Shown here: piece after piece, positions 34,908 through 44,102 of the stretch
Position numbering within the stretch: position 1 is the stretch's first letter
Layout: each line of letters starts with the position of its first letter
Origin: Pseudomonadales bacterium
GTDB lineage: Bacteria; Pseudomonadota; Gammaproteobacteria; Pseudomonadales; Halieaceae
Reading direction: 5' to 3'
Assembly: GCA_024234815.1 (NCBI GenBank)
Contig: JACKNO010000001.1
Location: 806,001 to 870,000 of the forward strand
Length of the DNA: 64,000 nt
The notes under the pieces: generated by a model
Told to the model about the DNA's origin: nothing
Databases searched by the model: none
The model's input: only the letters and a program-made list of their open reading frames with translations
Program-made: the position numbers and the translations under genes

Positions 34908-35404
34908 GATGAATCTCCCTACCTTATCTGTGATGGACCATGTGTCCGTTGCCGGCCAGGATCGCTTTGTTTGCTCTGGCCTTGAGAGATAAAGTAGGAC
35001 TTTCGCGTCGACTAAAATATAGCGTTGCGGCGAATGGCCACCGCCTGTCGATGAATGGAGTGATTTGCGGGATGAGTCGTCGCCAGCGGCGGCGGCAAGG
35101 TCGGAAATCGGCGCCAAGCTGTTCGCGTATGCCATCCAGCAGTCGCCCGCGCACATAGCCGGGGTCGGTGCGTGACTTCTTGTAAACCCAGGCCTGGCGC
35201 GTGATCCTCCGGCCAGAGTTGCGGACGCACAACCGTGCCACGAAAATTCCCTCTCCCCGGAAAGTCCGGGGTGATTCCTCTTACCTGACATGAGTGTCGA
35301 GCGGGGAAACAACAAATTGATTAATCGTGACTCTGGACTAGGCTGAAAGTATCCCCGGCAGAATAGTTCGGGTATCTACTGACATAATAAAGGAAATGGT
35401 AGCC
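34908..35404. other. 497-nt divergent intergenic region
   Basis: No gene is supported here. An open frame of about 100 codons on the minus strand is Arg-rich and has no family features. Two small hairpins are visible: GGCCAG...CTGGCC at 34954-34981, and a 7-bp stem with a 3-nt loop at 35255-35271 (CCCCGGA/TCCGGGG). An AAAGGA element at the right end is the RBS of the next gene. Confidence 0.4.
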
Positions 35405-36178
35405 ATGAACAGAAGCAATGCAGCTGTACTGATGTTCTCGGTGGCGGTAACAACTCTGGCTCAACCATCACAGGCGCAGGTACCGGCGGGAGAAGCAGCC
35501 GGCCCCGCTCCGGTAGAGGCATTCTATTGCAATTTGAAAGAGGGCAAGACCAGCAAGGATGTAATGAAAGTTGCTGAACAGTTCAGCAAGTGGGCCGATA
35601 CGAATGATCCCAGCGCCTCGGCCTGGATATTGACGCCCCAGTTTGGCCTGGGCGCGCAGTTACCGCACATGGTCTGGCTGGGATCAAACCCCAGTGGCAG
35701 CGATTTTGGCAAGGGCCTGGATGCGTGGCGGGCCAGTGGCGGTGATATCGCGGCGGGATTTGACAGCGTCGTGGACTGCAGTATGGGTCACGTGCTGGCT
35801 TCTTCCATACCGATCAGTGTACCCGACGGCCCTCCCGGAGATGGCGTGGTGATGTTCACGCAGTGTGACATTGATGATGACAGCGACTGGACTAAAGCTG
35901 TGGCAGCTCATAAGACTTTTGCGGGAGAGATGCGCAAAATGGGGTCGAAGGGTTCCAACTGGCTGTTCTTCCCGATGCTGGGCGGCGGCGAGGTGGAATA
36001 CGACTACCTGTCAGTTTCAACCTTCAAGGGCTGGGCGGACTTTGGCGCGGCTTATGACATCTACGTTACAGGTGGCGGCTGGCAGAAAGCCATGCAGACA
36101 TACAAGGACGTGGTGGAATGTAGTGAGCGCACCCCCACGGTGTGGGATGTCAAACTGGTGCGTCAGGGCGAGCGCTAG
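35405..36178 (+). CDS. Secreted protein with an internal duplication, unknown function
   Basis: A 257-residue exported protein that I do not recognise by name. A signal peptide covers about residues 1-25. The rest consists of two similar halves. Half A (about 39-126) opens with FYC and has SAWILTPQFG, then SDFGKGLDAW and GGDIAAGFDSVVDCS. Half B (about 149-240) opens with FTQC and has SNWLFFPMLG, then ADFGAAYDIY and GGGWQKAMQTYKDVVECS. The shared W-P-G, DFG and VxCS positions support a duplication, likely of a ferredoxin-like module. ATG 35405 is preferred to 35396, as AAAGGA is 10 nt ahead. Confidence 0.65.
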   Translation: MNRSNAAVLMFSVAVTTLAQPSQAQVPAGEAAGPAPVEAFYCNLKEGKTSKDVMKVAEQFSKWADTNDPSASAWILTPQFGLGAQLPHMVWLGSNPSGSDFGKGLDAWRASGGDIAAGFDSVVDCSMGHVLASSIPISVPDGPPGDGVVMFTQCDIDDDSDWTKAVAAHKTFAGEMRKMGSKGSNWLFFPMLGGGEVEYDYLSVSTFKGWADFGAAYDIYVTGGGWQKAMQTYKDVVECSERTPTVWDVKLVRQGER

Positions 36179-36250
36179 GGTGTATGTAGCGGGTGTGTAG
36201 CTGGCCCGATATCAAAATCCGCGCGCCAGCCGCTCCCGCACTCCAACCCT

Positions 36251-36958
36251 TCAACCGCTGAAGTGTGATGCCAGTGCCGCGCCCTTGCTGGCTGGTGGCG
36301 CCAGGGTGAAATCACCCATGTCGGCAAAGGCGCTGGTAAAGGCGGCACGCTGGGAAAGACGGCCCATGTAGTCGCTAAATATGGCGTCCTGGCAGAGGCC
36401 GTACGCCCCGGCCCACAGTACGTTCTGGCCCATGACGCAGTCCACGGCGCTGAACTGGTCGCCGCAGATAAACCCGGTTCTTTCCAGGCGAGCGCTGAGC
36501 TGCGGTTCGACTTCCTGCACAAATTTGTTTTTGTAGCGGTCGATCGTTCTTGCGTCACTGTCCGGGCCCAGCAAGTGGGTGTGTATTCGGATCTGCCACA
36601 GCATCATGTCCATCCAGGTAGTGCCGAAGTGCAGCATTTGCAGATAATCCATCCGCGCCAGGGAGAAGGCAACGGGGGCGGGCGCCAGGCGCTTCTCGGG
36701 AAACAGGTCGGCCAGCAGCGACACCATCGCGCCGCTTTCAAGCATTATTGTACTTTCGCCGTTCTCCAGTGTGATTTCCAATGCAGGCACGTTGTGGTTG
36801 GGGTTCTTCAGGAGATAGTCCGGGCTGTATTGTGCGCCGTCATAGAGGGGTACGACTTCAAGGTCGAAGTCATCGCCCAGCAACTCGTGTAACAACCACT
36901 TCACCCGGGCGCTGCGTGTGCAGGGGAAATGATAAAGTTTCAGTCGGGTAAAGTTCAT
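36251..36958 (-). CDS. Glutathione S-transferase family protein
   Basis: A 235-residue GST. The thioredoxin-like N-terminal domain is LKLYHFPCTRSARVKWLLHE, with VPALEITLENGESTIMLESG carrying the cis-Pro and the Glu-Ser glutathione motif. The C-terminal helical domain contains GFICGDQFSAVDCVMG, the usual N-capping box. ATG 36958 has AGGATGAG ahead and is preferred over ATG 36973. The substrate class is not assignable; the active residue near the N-terminus could be Cys17 (FPCTRS) or a Ser. It is upstream of, and on the same strand as, nothing obvious. Confidence 0.9.
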   Translation of the reverse strand: MNFTRLKLYHFPCTRSARVKWLLHELLGDDFDLEVVPLYDGAQYSPDYLLKNPNHNVPALEITLENGESTIMLESGAMVSLLADLFPEKRLAPAPVAFSLARMDYLQMLHFGTTWMDMMLWQIRIHTHLLGPDSDARTIDRYKNKFVQEVEPQLSARLERTGFICGDQFSAVDCVMGQNVLWAGAYGLCQDAIFSDYMGRLSQRAAFTSAFADMGDFTLAPPASKGAALASHFSG

Positions 36959-37042
36959 GGACTCATCCTGCATAAATAGCGTTAGAGGCAGGCCTGTGGC
37001 AGCCCCGGTATTGTCGGCGGGGGGCGTCGGCGCTGTGCCGTT

Positions 37043-38785
37043 TCAGTTGACCGCGCGCGTCAGTTCTACCGCTTGCGGTCCGCGGATCACACCGCCCGGG
37101 TGGACTCCCAGGTATTTCCCGTCGCGGAAGGTCACCTGTCCCGATTTGATCGTGTAGCTGTAACCTTCCGCCCTTTGCAGCAGGCGCTTGCCGCCGGCCG
37201 GCAAATCGAAGGCCAGCCACGGCTTGCCGAGTTTGAGCGCGTCCATGTCGATGACGTTGATATCGGCGAGATATCCGGCGGCCAGCAGGCCGCGATCCTC
37301 GAGGCCGTAGAGCACGGCGGTATCGCGGCATTGGCGCTTGATCGCGTTTTCGAGGGTGATGCGTTTGCCGTCGCGGTCGCGCACCCAGTGCTGCAGCATG
37401 AAAGTGGGCGATGCCGCGTCACAGATAGTGCCGCAGTGCGCGCCACCGTCTGACAGTGAGTTGACGGTGTCGTCCGCGGTCTGCAAGTCTTCCAGGAAGT
37501 CGAGGTTGCCGTCCGCATAGTTCAGAACCGGGAAGTAAATGAATCCCTTGCCGCCGTCCTTCATCAGTAAATCATAGGCATACTCTGCGCCACTTTTACC
37601 GGCTGCCTGCGATCGTGCGAGGATGGTTTCCGATGGGCCGGGCTCATAATTGAAGCCAGCATCCATCTCGTAAAAGGTGAACCAGCCGCTGGTCAGTATT
37701 TCATACAGTGCCAGGATGTCGGAAAGCTCCGGAAATACGGACTCCTGCTCGATCATTTTTTGCCGGAATGCCGGGTCTTGCAGGTGCTCAAGCTGTTGCT
37801 CCCAGGGCAGCAGGGCGATCTCTTCCCAGGCGGGCTTGAAAATGAACGGGTGTACCGTTCCCTGCCAGGCCATTACTATGCCGTTGCCACGCAACGCGAT
37901 CTGGGCGACGATAGTGGCGCCCCTGGCATTTTCGGCGCGCATATTCTGTATCTGTTCGTCCAGCGAAACCTCCTTGGCAATCGACTGCAGCGCCGCGAAG
38001 GTAACCGGCATACCGGTCTCGCGGCTGAGTTTGCCCATCCAGTCAAACTCATTCCACTCCCGCTTGAGATCGCTCGCCATCTCAAACACGCCATGGCCCA
38101 CGCGCCCCATCGCCCGGCCGATGCCCAGCAACTCGTCTTCCGTCGCCGTGGTACCGGGAACCAGAACCCCGTCCACCGATTTGTGCAGCACGGTGCGTGA
38201 GGTTGAGAAGCCCAGTGCGCCGCTGCGCAGCCCCTCTTCCACAATCCTGGACATCTGGGCGATATCGGTTTCCGTGGGCACTTCGTTATTGGCGCCGCGC
38301 TCGCCCATCACGTAAGCGCGCACTGCGCCATGCGGTACATGGGTGCCGATATCAACTGTGCGGGGCAGGCGTTCGAGGGCGTCCATGTACTCGGGGAAGG
38401 TTTCCCAGTCCCAGCTCATGCCTTCGGCAAGGGCTGTGCCGGGAATGTCTTCAACGCCTTCCATCAGGCCGATCAGCCAGTCGTGTTTATCCGGTTTCGC
38501 AGGTGCGAAACCCACGCCGCAATTGCCCATCACTACCGTGGTGACGCCATGCCAGCTGGAGGGCCCCATCTCCTGGTCCCAGGTTGCCTGTCCATCGTAG
38601 TGGGTGTGGATATCGACAAATCCGGGAGTGACGATCTTGCCCGCGGCATCGATCTCCTCGCGGCCTTTTCCCCGGACCGTGCCAACGGTGCTGATCTGCC
38701 CGCCATTGATGGCGACATCGGCGACAAAAGGCGCCGCGCCTGTCCCATCTACCACCATGCCGCCACGGATTACCAGATCGTGCAT
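37043..38785 (-). CDS. D-aminoacylase / N-acyl-D-amino-acid deacylase family amidohydrolase
   Basis: A 580-residue amidohydrolase of the D-aminoacylase group. The N-terminus is LVIRGGMVVDGTGAAP, then the metal motif PGFVDIHTHYDGQ, and TVVMGNCGVGFAP, which is typical of the group. The late GGAHCGTICDAAS and a YLADINVID stretch also fit. It hydrolyses N-acyl-D-amino acids or related amides. The start at 38785 is set by AGGGAGA ahead; the open frame runs on to 38944 into the neighbouring insertion sequence and is not conserved there. Its 5' flank is 150 nt from the IS end, which may have altered its promoter. Confidence 0.85.
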   Translation of the reverse strand: MHDLVIRGGMVVDGTGAAPFVADVAINGGQISTVGTVRGKGREEIDAAGKIVTPGFVDIHTHYDGQATWDQEMGPSSWHGVTTVVMGNCGVGFAPAKPDKHDWLIGLMEGVEDIPGTALAEGMSWDWETFPEYMDALERLPRTVDIGTHVPHGAVRAYVMGERGANNEVPTETDIAQMSRIVEEGLRSGALGFSTSRTVLHKSVDGVLVPGTTATEDELLGIGRAMGRVGHGVFEMASDLKREWNEFDWMGKLSRETGMPVTFAALQSIAKEVSLDEQIQNMRAENARGATIVAQIALRGNGIVMAWQGTVHPFIFKPAWEEIALLPWEQQLEHLQDPAFRQKMIEQESVFPELSDILALYEILTSGWFTFYEMDAGFNYEPGPSETILARSQAAGKSGAEYAYDLLMKDGGKGFIYFPVLNYADGNLDFLEDLQTADDTVNSLSDGGAHCGTICDAASPTFMLQHWVRDRDGKRITLENAIKRQCRDTAVLYGLEDRGLLAAGYLADINVIDMDALKLGKPWLAFDLPAGGKRLLQRAEGYSYTIKSGQVTFRDGKYLGVHPGGVIRGPQAVELTRAVN

Positions 38786-38888
38786 ATCGAATCTCCCTGC
38801 TTTTGTTTTGTCTCTTGTCATGAATGTAAGCGCGATCAAGCTAATATAGACCATTTTTCCAACGAGTCGGTCGGTTTCTTGCAGGCGA

Positions 38889-38917
38889 ATTGACTCATAA
38901 ATAATCTTACCCAAGAC
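38889..38917 (+). repeat. Extra copy of the IS terminal-repeat sequence
   Basis: The stretch TTGACTCATAA, followed by CTTACC after a short gap, closely matches the right terminal repeat of the adjacent IS (about 3 mismatches and 1 gap in 25 nt). It lies 45 nt outside the left terminal repeat and in the same orientation. Confidence 0.6.
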
Positions 38918-38934
38918 AGCAGGGCAACCAGGTC

Positions 38935-38963
38935 GTTGACTCATATCTCAGGTTACCGAAAGG
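38935..38963 (+). repeat. Left terminal inverted repeat
   Basis: It reads GTTGACTCATATCTCAGG, then TTACCGAAAGG, and matches the right repeat in inverted orientation with a few mismatches and one indel. Confidence 0.8.
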
Positions 38964-38973
38964 AGACTGTGAT

Positions 38974-40146
38974 ATGGGCAAGAATGAGCGCCAGGCCTAC
39001 CTCAAGGCCATCCGCCCCCGTTATCGCAAGGCACATCGCCGGGCCAAGGCGGCTATTCTCAACGAGTTCTGTGCCGTGTGCGGCTATCACCGCAAATACG
39101 CCATCAGACTCCTCAACCAACCACGGCGGGGGGGCACTCCCGGCCGGGGCGGGCGCCCCGCCACCTATGCCTCGGAGGCGCTGCGAACGGCGCTCAAGCG
39201 CATCTGGTTTGCCACCGACCAGATGTGCTCCAAGAAGCTCAAGGCCGCCCTGCCGCTGTGGCTGCCTGGCTACGAGGCGGTCCACCAGCCACTCGCCGCC
39301 GATACCAGAGCACAGTTGCTGGCCATGAGCCCTGCCACAATCGACCGCCTGTTGCGGCCCATACGCGCCCGCAGGGGCCGCAAGGGGCTGTGCGGCACCC
39401 GCCCGGGCAGCCTGCTGAAGAATCAGATACCGATACGCACCGAGCACTGGGATGTTACCCAGCCGGGCTTTATGGAGGCGGATACCGTGGCCCACTGCGG
39501 CAACAGCCTGGCCGGTGATTTCGCCTGGTCCCTGACCCTCACCGATATCCTCACCGGCTGGACAGAGATCCGCGCCACTTGGAACAAGGGCGCCGTCGGC
39601 GTCTGCAACCAGATCAAAGCCATCGAAGCGGCGCTACCCTTCGACCTGCGGGGCTTCGACTGCGACAACGGCTCCGAGTTTCTCAACTACCATCTGCAGC
39701 GTTACTTCAGCAATCGCCCCCGGGAAGTGGCCTTCACCCGTTCACGGCCGTACCGGAAAAATGATAATGCCCATGTCGAGCAGAAGAACTGGACACATGT
39801 GCGCCAGCTGTTCGGGTACGACAGGATCGACGACGTCAGCCTGATTCCCCTTATGAACGACCTCTATGCCCACGAGTGGTCGCTCTACCAGAACCATTTC
39901 TGCCCGGCCATGAAGCTGGTGGAGAAGCAGCGAGTTAACGCACGCTACAGGAAAAAATACGATGTGCCCAAGACGCCTTACCAGCGCCTGCTGGGGTCGG
40001 ATCACCTCACCGATGAAATGAAGGGCAGGCTCCGCGATGTCCACGGAACCCTCAACCCCTTTATACTCAAGCAAGCCATCGAGACGAAGCTCAGGCGGAT
40101 ATTCCGCAACATCAGGGTAACCTCCAATGTGAGGCAACGACTCTGA
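38974..40146 (+). CDS. IS transposase, DDE (rve) type
   Basis: A 390-residue transposase. The N-terminal helix-turn-helix region contains EFCAVCGYHRKYAIRLLN. The DDE residues are Asp170 (MEADTVAHCG), Asp231 (DCDNGSEF) and Glu269 (NAHVEQKNW), with a 37-residue spacing between the last two that fits a D35E-type retroviral integrase core. The C-terminus is basic. AAAGGAG is 8 nt ahead of the ATG at 38974. The coding sequence is intact and in frame, so the element may still be active. Confidence 0.9.
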   Translation: MGKNERQAYLKAIRPRYRKAHRRAKAAILNEFCAVCGYHRKYAIRLLNQPRRGGTPGRGGRPATYASEALRTALKRIWFATDQMCSKKLKAALPLWLPGYEAVHQPLAADTRAQLLAMSPATIDRLLRPIRARRGRKGLCGTRPGSLLKNQIPIRTEHWDVTQPGFMEADTVAHCGNSLAGDFAWSLTLTDILTGWTEIRATWNKGAVGVCNQIKAIEAALPFDLRGFDCDNGSEFLNYHLQRYFSNRPREVAFTRSRPYRKNDNAHVEQKNWTHVRQLFGYDRIDDVSLIPLMNDLYAHEWSLYQNHFCPAMKLVEKQRVNARYRKKYDVPKTPYQRLLGSDHLTDEMKGRLRDVHGTLNPFILKQAIETKLRRIFRNIRVTSNVRQRL

Positions 40147-40156
40147 CTGAAACCAG

Positions 40157-40185
40157 CCTTCGGTAAGCTTTAGTTATGAGTCAAC
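40157..40185 (-). repeat. Right terminal inverted repeat
   Basis: Read on the minus strand it begins GTTGACTCATAACTAAAGC, then TTACCGAAGG, and it pairs with the left repeat. Confidence 0.8.
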
Positions 40186-40316
40186 GCGCAGGGACTCCCG
40201 CTGGCAGGGGGATGGCAAACCGCGTGCGCTTGAAGTCCGGCAGCCATCGGCCGATTTGCGAGCATTTGGCTTTCAAAACGGATTCCGCCTCGGATACACT
40301 ATGCCCGCAGGAAATT

Positions 40317-40392
<76 letters not shown>

Positions 40393-40602
40393 TTTCCTCC
40401 ATGCGCCCACAGGCTGCTCGTGCCTTCGCGGAAGCAGGTTCGGCATACCCGGTATGTAAGCCGTACCTGGTAAAGATCACGCGTCGCCGATTCCCGTCAC
40501 TGAATGCCTTGTCCGGCAGCCGCCGCCAGAGCAATTCCCTGTATAGTCAGTTCCGGTGGTCGGCGCCAACCCGACTAAATGGATTATCCCTGGAGGGAGA
40601 CC

Positions 40603-41979
40603 GTGCAGAAGAATCAGCATCACTGGCTGGATGACCTTCCCGAGGCATTCAAGGCATATAGAGCAGGCCGCGAAGTCGACGAAGTGGAATGCATCGTGCC
40701 GGACCTGGCGGGCATGTCCAGGGGTAAGGCCATGCCATTGCACAAGTTCGATCCCGGCCATGAAACCCACCTGCCCATCTCCATCTTCTACCAGACGATT
40801 ACCGGCAGGGATGTCGAGATGGATATAGTCAATCAGTGGGCCGAAGGGGATGTTGTGCTGAAGGCGGATATGTCCACCGCCAAGGCCGTACCCTGGGCAA
40901 AAGAGGCCACCTTGCAGGTGATCCACGATTTGTTCACCCGCGATGGCGCTCCAATCAGCATAGCGCCAAGGAATGTACTGAAGCATGTACTGGAGCTTTA
41001 CAAGAGCCAGGGATGGAAGCCTGTAGTGGCCCCTGAGCTCGAGTTCTACCTGACCAAGCCCAACCTGGACCCGAACGAACCGATCCAGCCGCCGGTTGGT
41101 CGAACCGGGCGTCGCGGTACCGGTAACCAGTCCTACTCCATGTCCGCCGTGGATGAGTACGGCCCGGTTATCGATACCATATACCGCTACGCCCAGGACG
41201 CGGGCCTGACGATAGATACGGTCATCCAGGAGGACGGGGCGGGCCAGGTGGAGATAAACCTGACCCACGGCGAGCCGGTATTGCTGGCTGACCAGGTATT
41301 CTATTTCAAGCGTATTATTCGCGAGGCGGCGCTGAACCACGGCATGTTCGCGACGTTCATGGCCAAGCCCATGCGCGATGAGCCCGGCTCCGCCATGCAT
41401 ATTCACCAGAGCATTCTCGACATCAAGTCCGGGCAGAATATATTCAGTGACTCGAGCGGAAACGCCAGTGAGCGCTTCATGCACTACATAGGCGGTTGCC
41501 AGAAGTACCTGCCGCAATGCCTGCCGCTCATGGCGCCCTACGTGAACAGTTACCGCCGCTTTGAGATCAGTACCAATTCCAGCGCTCCTACCAATACTGC
41601 CTGGGGATACGACAACAGGGCCACCGGCCTGCGGGTGCCCAATTCAGGCCCGCAGGACCGCCGGCTGGAGAACCGGGTGGTGGGGGTGGACTGCAACCCG
41701 TATCTCGCCATCGCGGTCAGCCTGGCCTGCGGTTACCTGGGTATGCTGAACCGTATCGATCCGGGTGAACCCGCCGCCGGCGAAGTGGAGAATGATGACT
41801 ATGCGATTCCCGCCACACTGGACGAGGCCCTGACCCGCTTCGAAGAGGCCGTGCCGGTGCATGAGCTTCTGGGCGCCGAATTCTGCATGGTCTACGCCGA
41901 GGTCAAGCGCGAGGAAATGCGGCTGTTTCACCGGGAAATAAGCCCCTGGGAGCGCGAACACCTGTTGCTGAACGTCTAG
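40603..41979 (+). CDS. Glutamine synthetase family protein (PuuA-like gamma-glutamyl ligase type)
   Basis: A 458-residue glutamine-synthetase-fold enzyme, an ATP-dependent glutamate-amine ligase. Motifs are VVAPELEFYL (metal-binding Glu residues), DTVIQEDGAGQVEIN, PGSAMHIHQS and the FEISTNSSAPTNTAWGYDNR stretch near the nucleotide site. The absence of an adenylylation Tyr motif of GlnA and the overall layout place it with the PuuA-like gamma-glutamylpolyamine or related synthetases. The start is GTG 40603, with GGAGGGAG 6-12 nt upstream; an ATG at 40579 lies before this RBS. No other polyamine-catabolism gene is adjacent, so the substrate is uncertain. Confidence 0.85.
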   Translation: MQKNQHHWLDDLPEAFKAYRAGREVDEVECIVPDLAGMSRGKAMPLHKFDPGHETHLPISIFYQTITGRDVEMDIVNQWAEGDVVLKADMSTAKAVPWAKEATLQVIHDLFTRDGAPISIAPRNVLKHVLELYKSQGWKPVVAPELEFYLTKPNLDPNEPIQPPVGRTGRRGTGNQSYSMSAVDEYGPVIDTIYRYAQDAGLTIDTVIQEDGAGQVEINLTHGEPVLLADQVFYFKRIIREAALNHGMFATFMAKPMRDEPGSAMHIHQSILDIKSGQNIFSDSSGNASERFMHYIGGCQKYLPQCLPLMAPYVNSYRRFEISTNSSAPTNTAWGYDNRATGLRVPNSGPQDRRLENRVVGVDCNPYLAIAVSLACGYLGMLNRIDPGEPAAGEVENDDYAIPATLDEALTRFEEAVPVHELLGAEFCMVYAEVKREEMRLFHREISPWEREHLLLNV

Positions 41980-41983
41980 TGCT

Positions 41984-43843
41984 TCAAGGGTCCGCGTTTT
42001 CCTCGGGGATATACCAGATGGCGGAGGTGATCGCCCGCTCCTGAATGCTTGCGGGCGACATGGGCTGCGTACCTAAGGCGACGGCATCAAAAGTTGACCA
42101 TCGCGGGGTCGGTATTTCCAGTACCCTGACGTAATAGAATGCCCGCTGCCGGCTATCAAATTCCGGGTCGGACCAGAATGCCGCGACGCTGGCGCCGCCG
42201 ATTGAGTCCTGGTAACTCGCGTCCGCTATTGTTACGGTATTACCCACCGCCGGCAGTTTGCCGGTGCGCGGGTCCGCCGGGCGGCCGTCGGCAGCGGCGA
42301 TATCGAACACTTTCTCATGGCTGGCGCCGCTATCGTCTACCCAGGCCTTGATGAGCTGGACGCGATCGAGATTGGCCCCCATGGGATCCTTGGCCGCAAG
42401 TACGATAAACCCGGGAGCCTTACCCGTGGGAGCGCTACCCAGTTCGCCGCCCATCGGGACACCGTGGGTATACGCCCGCCTGATCACATCGGCCTGCCCG
42501 ATCATTGCCGGGCTGTAGTCGAAGCCGGCGAAGAAGCGCACGCTGATCCTTGGGCCGGAAGTCGCGAAAGTTTCCCGGCGTTGCAGGGCGTCGAAGATTG
42601 ACTGTCGGGTATTCTCCTGCGCCCACACGCCGGCCAGGCCGCCGGAACTCCAGCGAGTCACCGGGTTTATGCCCTTGGGCAGCAGCAGCGCCTCATTGGT
42701 GCGAAGTCCCGCGCTGCCATCGAGCATTGGCAGCTTGCCGGTGTAGCTGCTTTCCTGCGAAGGGGAGCTGGCGTTGTGGCTGTCACTGGAACCGATGACG
42801 CCGTAGGTGAATGGGTTGAAGCCCTGTTTCTGCGCCAGTTCCATACCCACCCGCAGGGCGTCGCGCAGATAGCTTCCCTTGACGGTGGCCATGGACTCTT
42901 CGCTGACAAACATGGATTCGCCCAGCAGTTCGAAATCGGCGAACTCATCTTCGCTGGACAGTAAGGGATGAGTTTCAGAGCTTCCCTTGATCTGCAGAAT
43001 CTCGCTGATGGGTTCGTAACGGCTGCGCATTGCGGCGTAGCTGGCGGTGAGTGGCAGTCCCTCTGAATCCCGGGGAGCATACATGTTGCCGCGGCTGAAG
43101 TTGGCGTTGTGGGGAATGGCCATCGAAATTTTTCCGGCCCGGTTCTGATCCTGCAGAAACAGCCAGAGGTCTTCAGGCCGGTTGCTGTCCAGGGAACTGA
43201 AGGGAATGCTGGCAACGTCGTTTCCGCGATAGATGACATTGCGATGCATGTGGGCTGTTATATCCCCGGCATCCGCCGACCACTCATAACCGATAAACGT
43301 GGTAAAAATGCCGGGCTGGTAGTAGCGCTCCGCCGCGTCGATGGTCAATTGCCAGGCGGACTGGTTGATGGCGCTGTCGATAGCGGCGCCATCGGGGCTG
43401 AAACCGTTATCGCGAATGAGCATCGTTGTGCGCAGCCAGGCGAGGCTTATTCGCAGCCTGTCGCCACTGCCTAGCAGGGTACCCAGCGGCTCCTCGGTCG
43501 TGGGAATCCGAAGATTCGCCAGTCTGGCCTGGCCGAGATACTCCGAGTGATCAGTTACCGCCGCGAAATCCAGCGGACGAGACAGCCTGATGGGGTAGCC
43601 CGCGCCGTGCGATATTTGTCCTCCCCGGGCGAAAATGTAGGCGTCTTCAGGCAGTGCGCGAACGCCCATGATGTAGGCGTCGGTAGATAAGCTGGTATGG
43701 ATGTGCAGGTCGCCAAACAACAGCTGTCCATCTTCGTTAAAAGGCACTGGCGCTGCAGGCAGCCGGGCCTCTACCCGTGTGGGCTGCGGATGTAGCGAAG
43801 GGTCCTCCAGTGGTGAACAGGCGGCGACAGCGCATGCCGACAC
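41984..43843 (-). CDS. DUF3604 family lipoprotein
   Basis: A 619-residue protein of the DUF3604 family. A PHP-like metal motif is LLFGDLHIHTSLSTD, and DFAAVTDHSEYLG follows; the late GVIGSSDSHNA stretch is also typical. The first GTG in the frame is at 43843 and leaves only eight residues before the AVAAC lipobox, too short for a lipoprotein signal. The frame continues upstream to an ATA at 43886-43888, which has GGAGG ahead and gives a complete signal peptide (INASTHFISRNLLVLVSACA). The true start may thus be non-canonical. The enzyme's substrate is unknown. It lies 4 nt from the convergent glutamine-synthetase-family stop. Confidence 0.8.
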   Translation of the reverse strand: MSACAVAACSPLEDPSLHPQPTRVEARLPAAPVPFNEDGQLLFGDLHIHTSLSTDAYIMGVRALPEDAYIFARGGQISHGAGYPIRLSRPLDFAAVTDHSEYLGQARLANLRIPTTEEPLGTLLGSGDRLRISLAWLRTTMLIRDNGFSPDGAAIDSAINQSAWQLTIDAAERYYQPGIFTTFIGYEWSADAGDITAHMHRNVIYRGNDVASIPFSSLDSNRPEDLWLFLQDQNRAGKISMAIPHNANFSRGNMYAPRDSEGLPLTASYAAMRSRYEPISEILQIKGSSETHPLLSSEDEFADFELLGESMFVSEESMATVKGSYLRDALRVGMELAQKQGFNPFTYGVIGSSDSHNASSPSQESSYTGKLPMLDGSAGLRTNEALLLPKGINPVTRWSSGGLAGVWAQENTRQSIFDALQRRETFATSGPRISVRFFAGFDYSPAMIGQADVIRRAYTHGVPMGGELGSAPTGKAPGFIVLAAKDPMGANLDRVQLIKAWVDDSGASHEKVFDIAAADGRPADPRTGKLPAVGNTVTIADASYQDSIGGASVAAFWSDPEFDSRQRAFYYVRVLEIPTPRWSTFDAVALGTQPMSPASIQERAITSAIWYIPEENADP

Positions 43844-44102
43844 GAGGACCAGCAGGTTGCGCGAAATAAAGTGTGTGCTGGCGTTTATGGGCTGCCTCCA
43901 TGTCGTGCATAAACGGATTTAACATTGCGTGTTCAAGCGGGGATGAGCATTTGGCCGGTTGGCCGGTGGTAACCAGCGCCGGCGCCGCCCCGTCCGGCCC
44001 ATGATGCCACGGGCCGGACGCTTTGTTGCCCCCTGAGAAACATTGGTTTGAACACGCCCGGCCGTCCGGTTCATGGCACACAGCCAAAAGCCCGATACCT
44101 GT

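Larger units (their letters stand above)
38935..40185 (+). mobile_element. Insertion sequence with DDE transposase, intact
   Basis: A 1.25-kb element bounded by 29-nt imperfect terminal inverted repeats that begin GTTGACTCATA on each side (38935-38963 and 40157-40185). It carries one transposase gene that fills almost all of it. No target-site duplication is evident in the direct flanks. The family could not be fixed; it has the look of an rve-type (IS481/ISNCY-like) element. Confidence 0.85.

Noticed and set aside
34924..35241. 105-codon minus-strand frame upstream of UrcA
   Set aside because: Arg-rich without known motifs and no RBS; it is in a promoter region.
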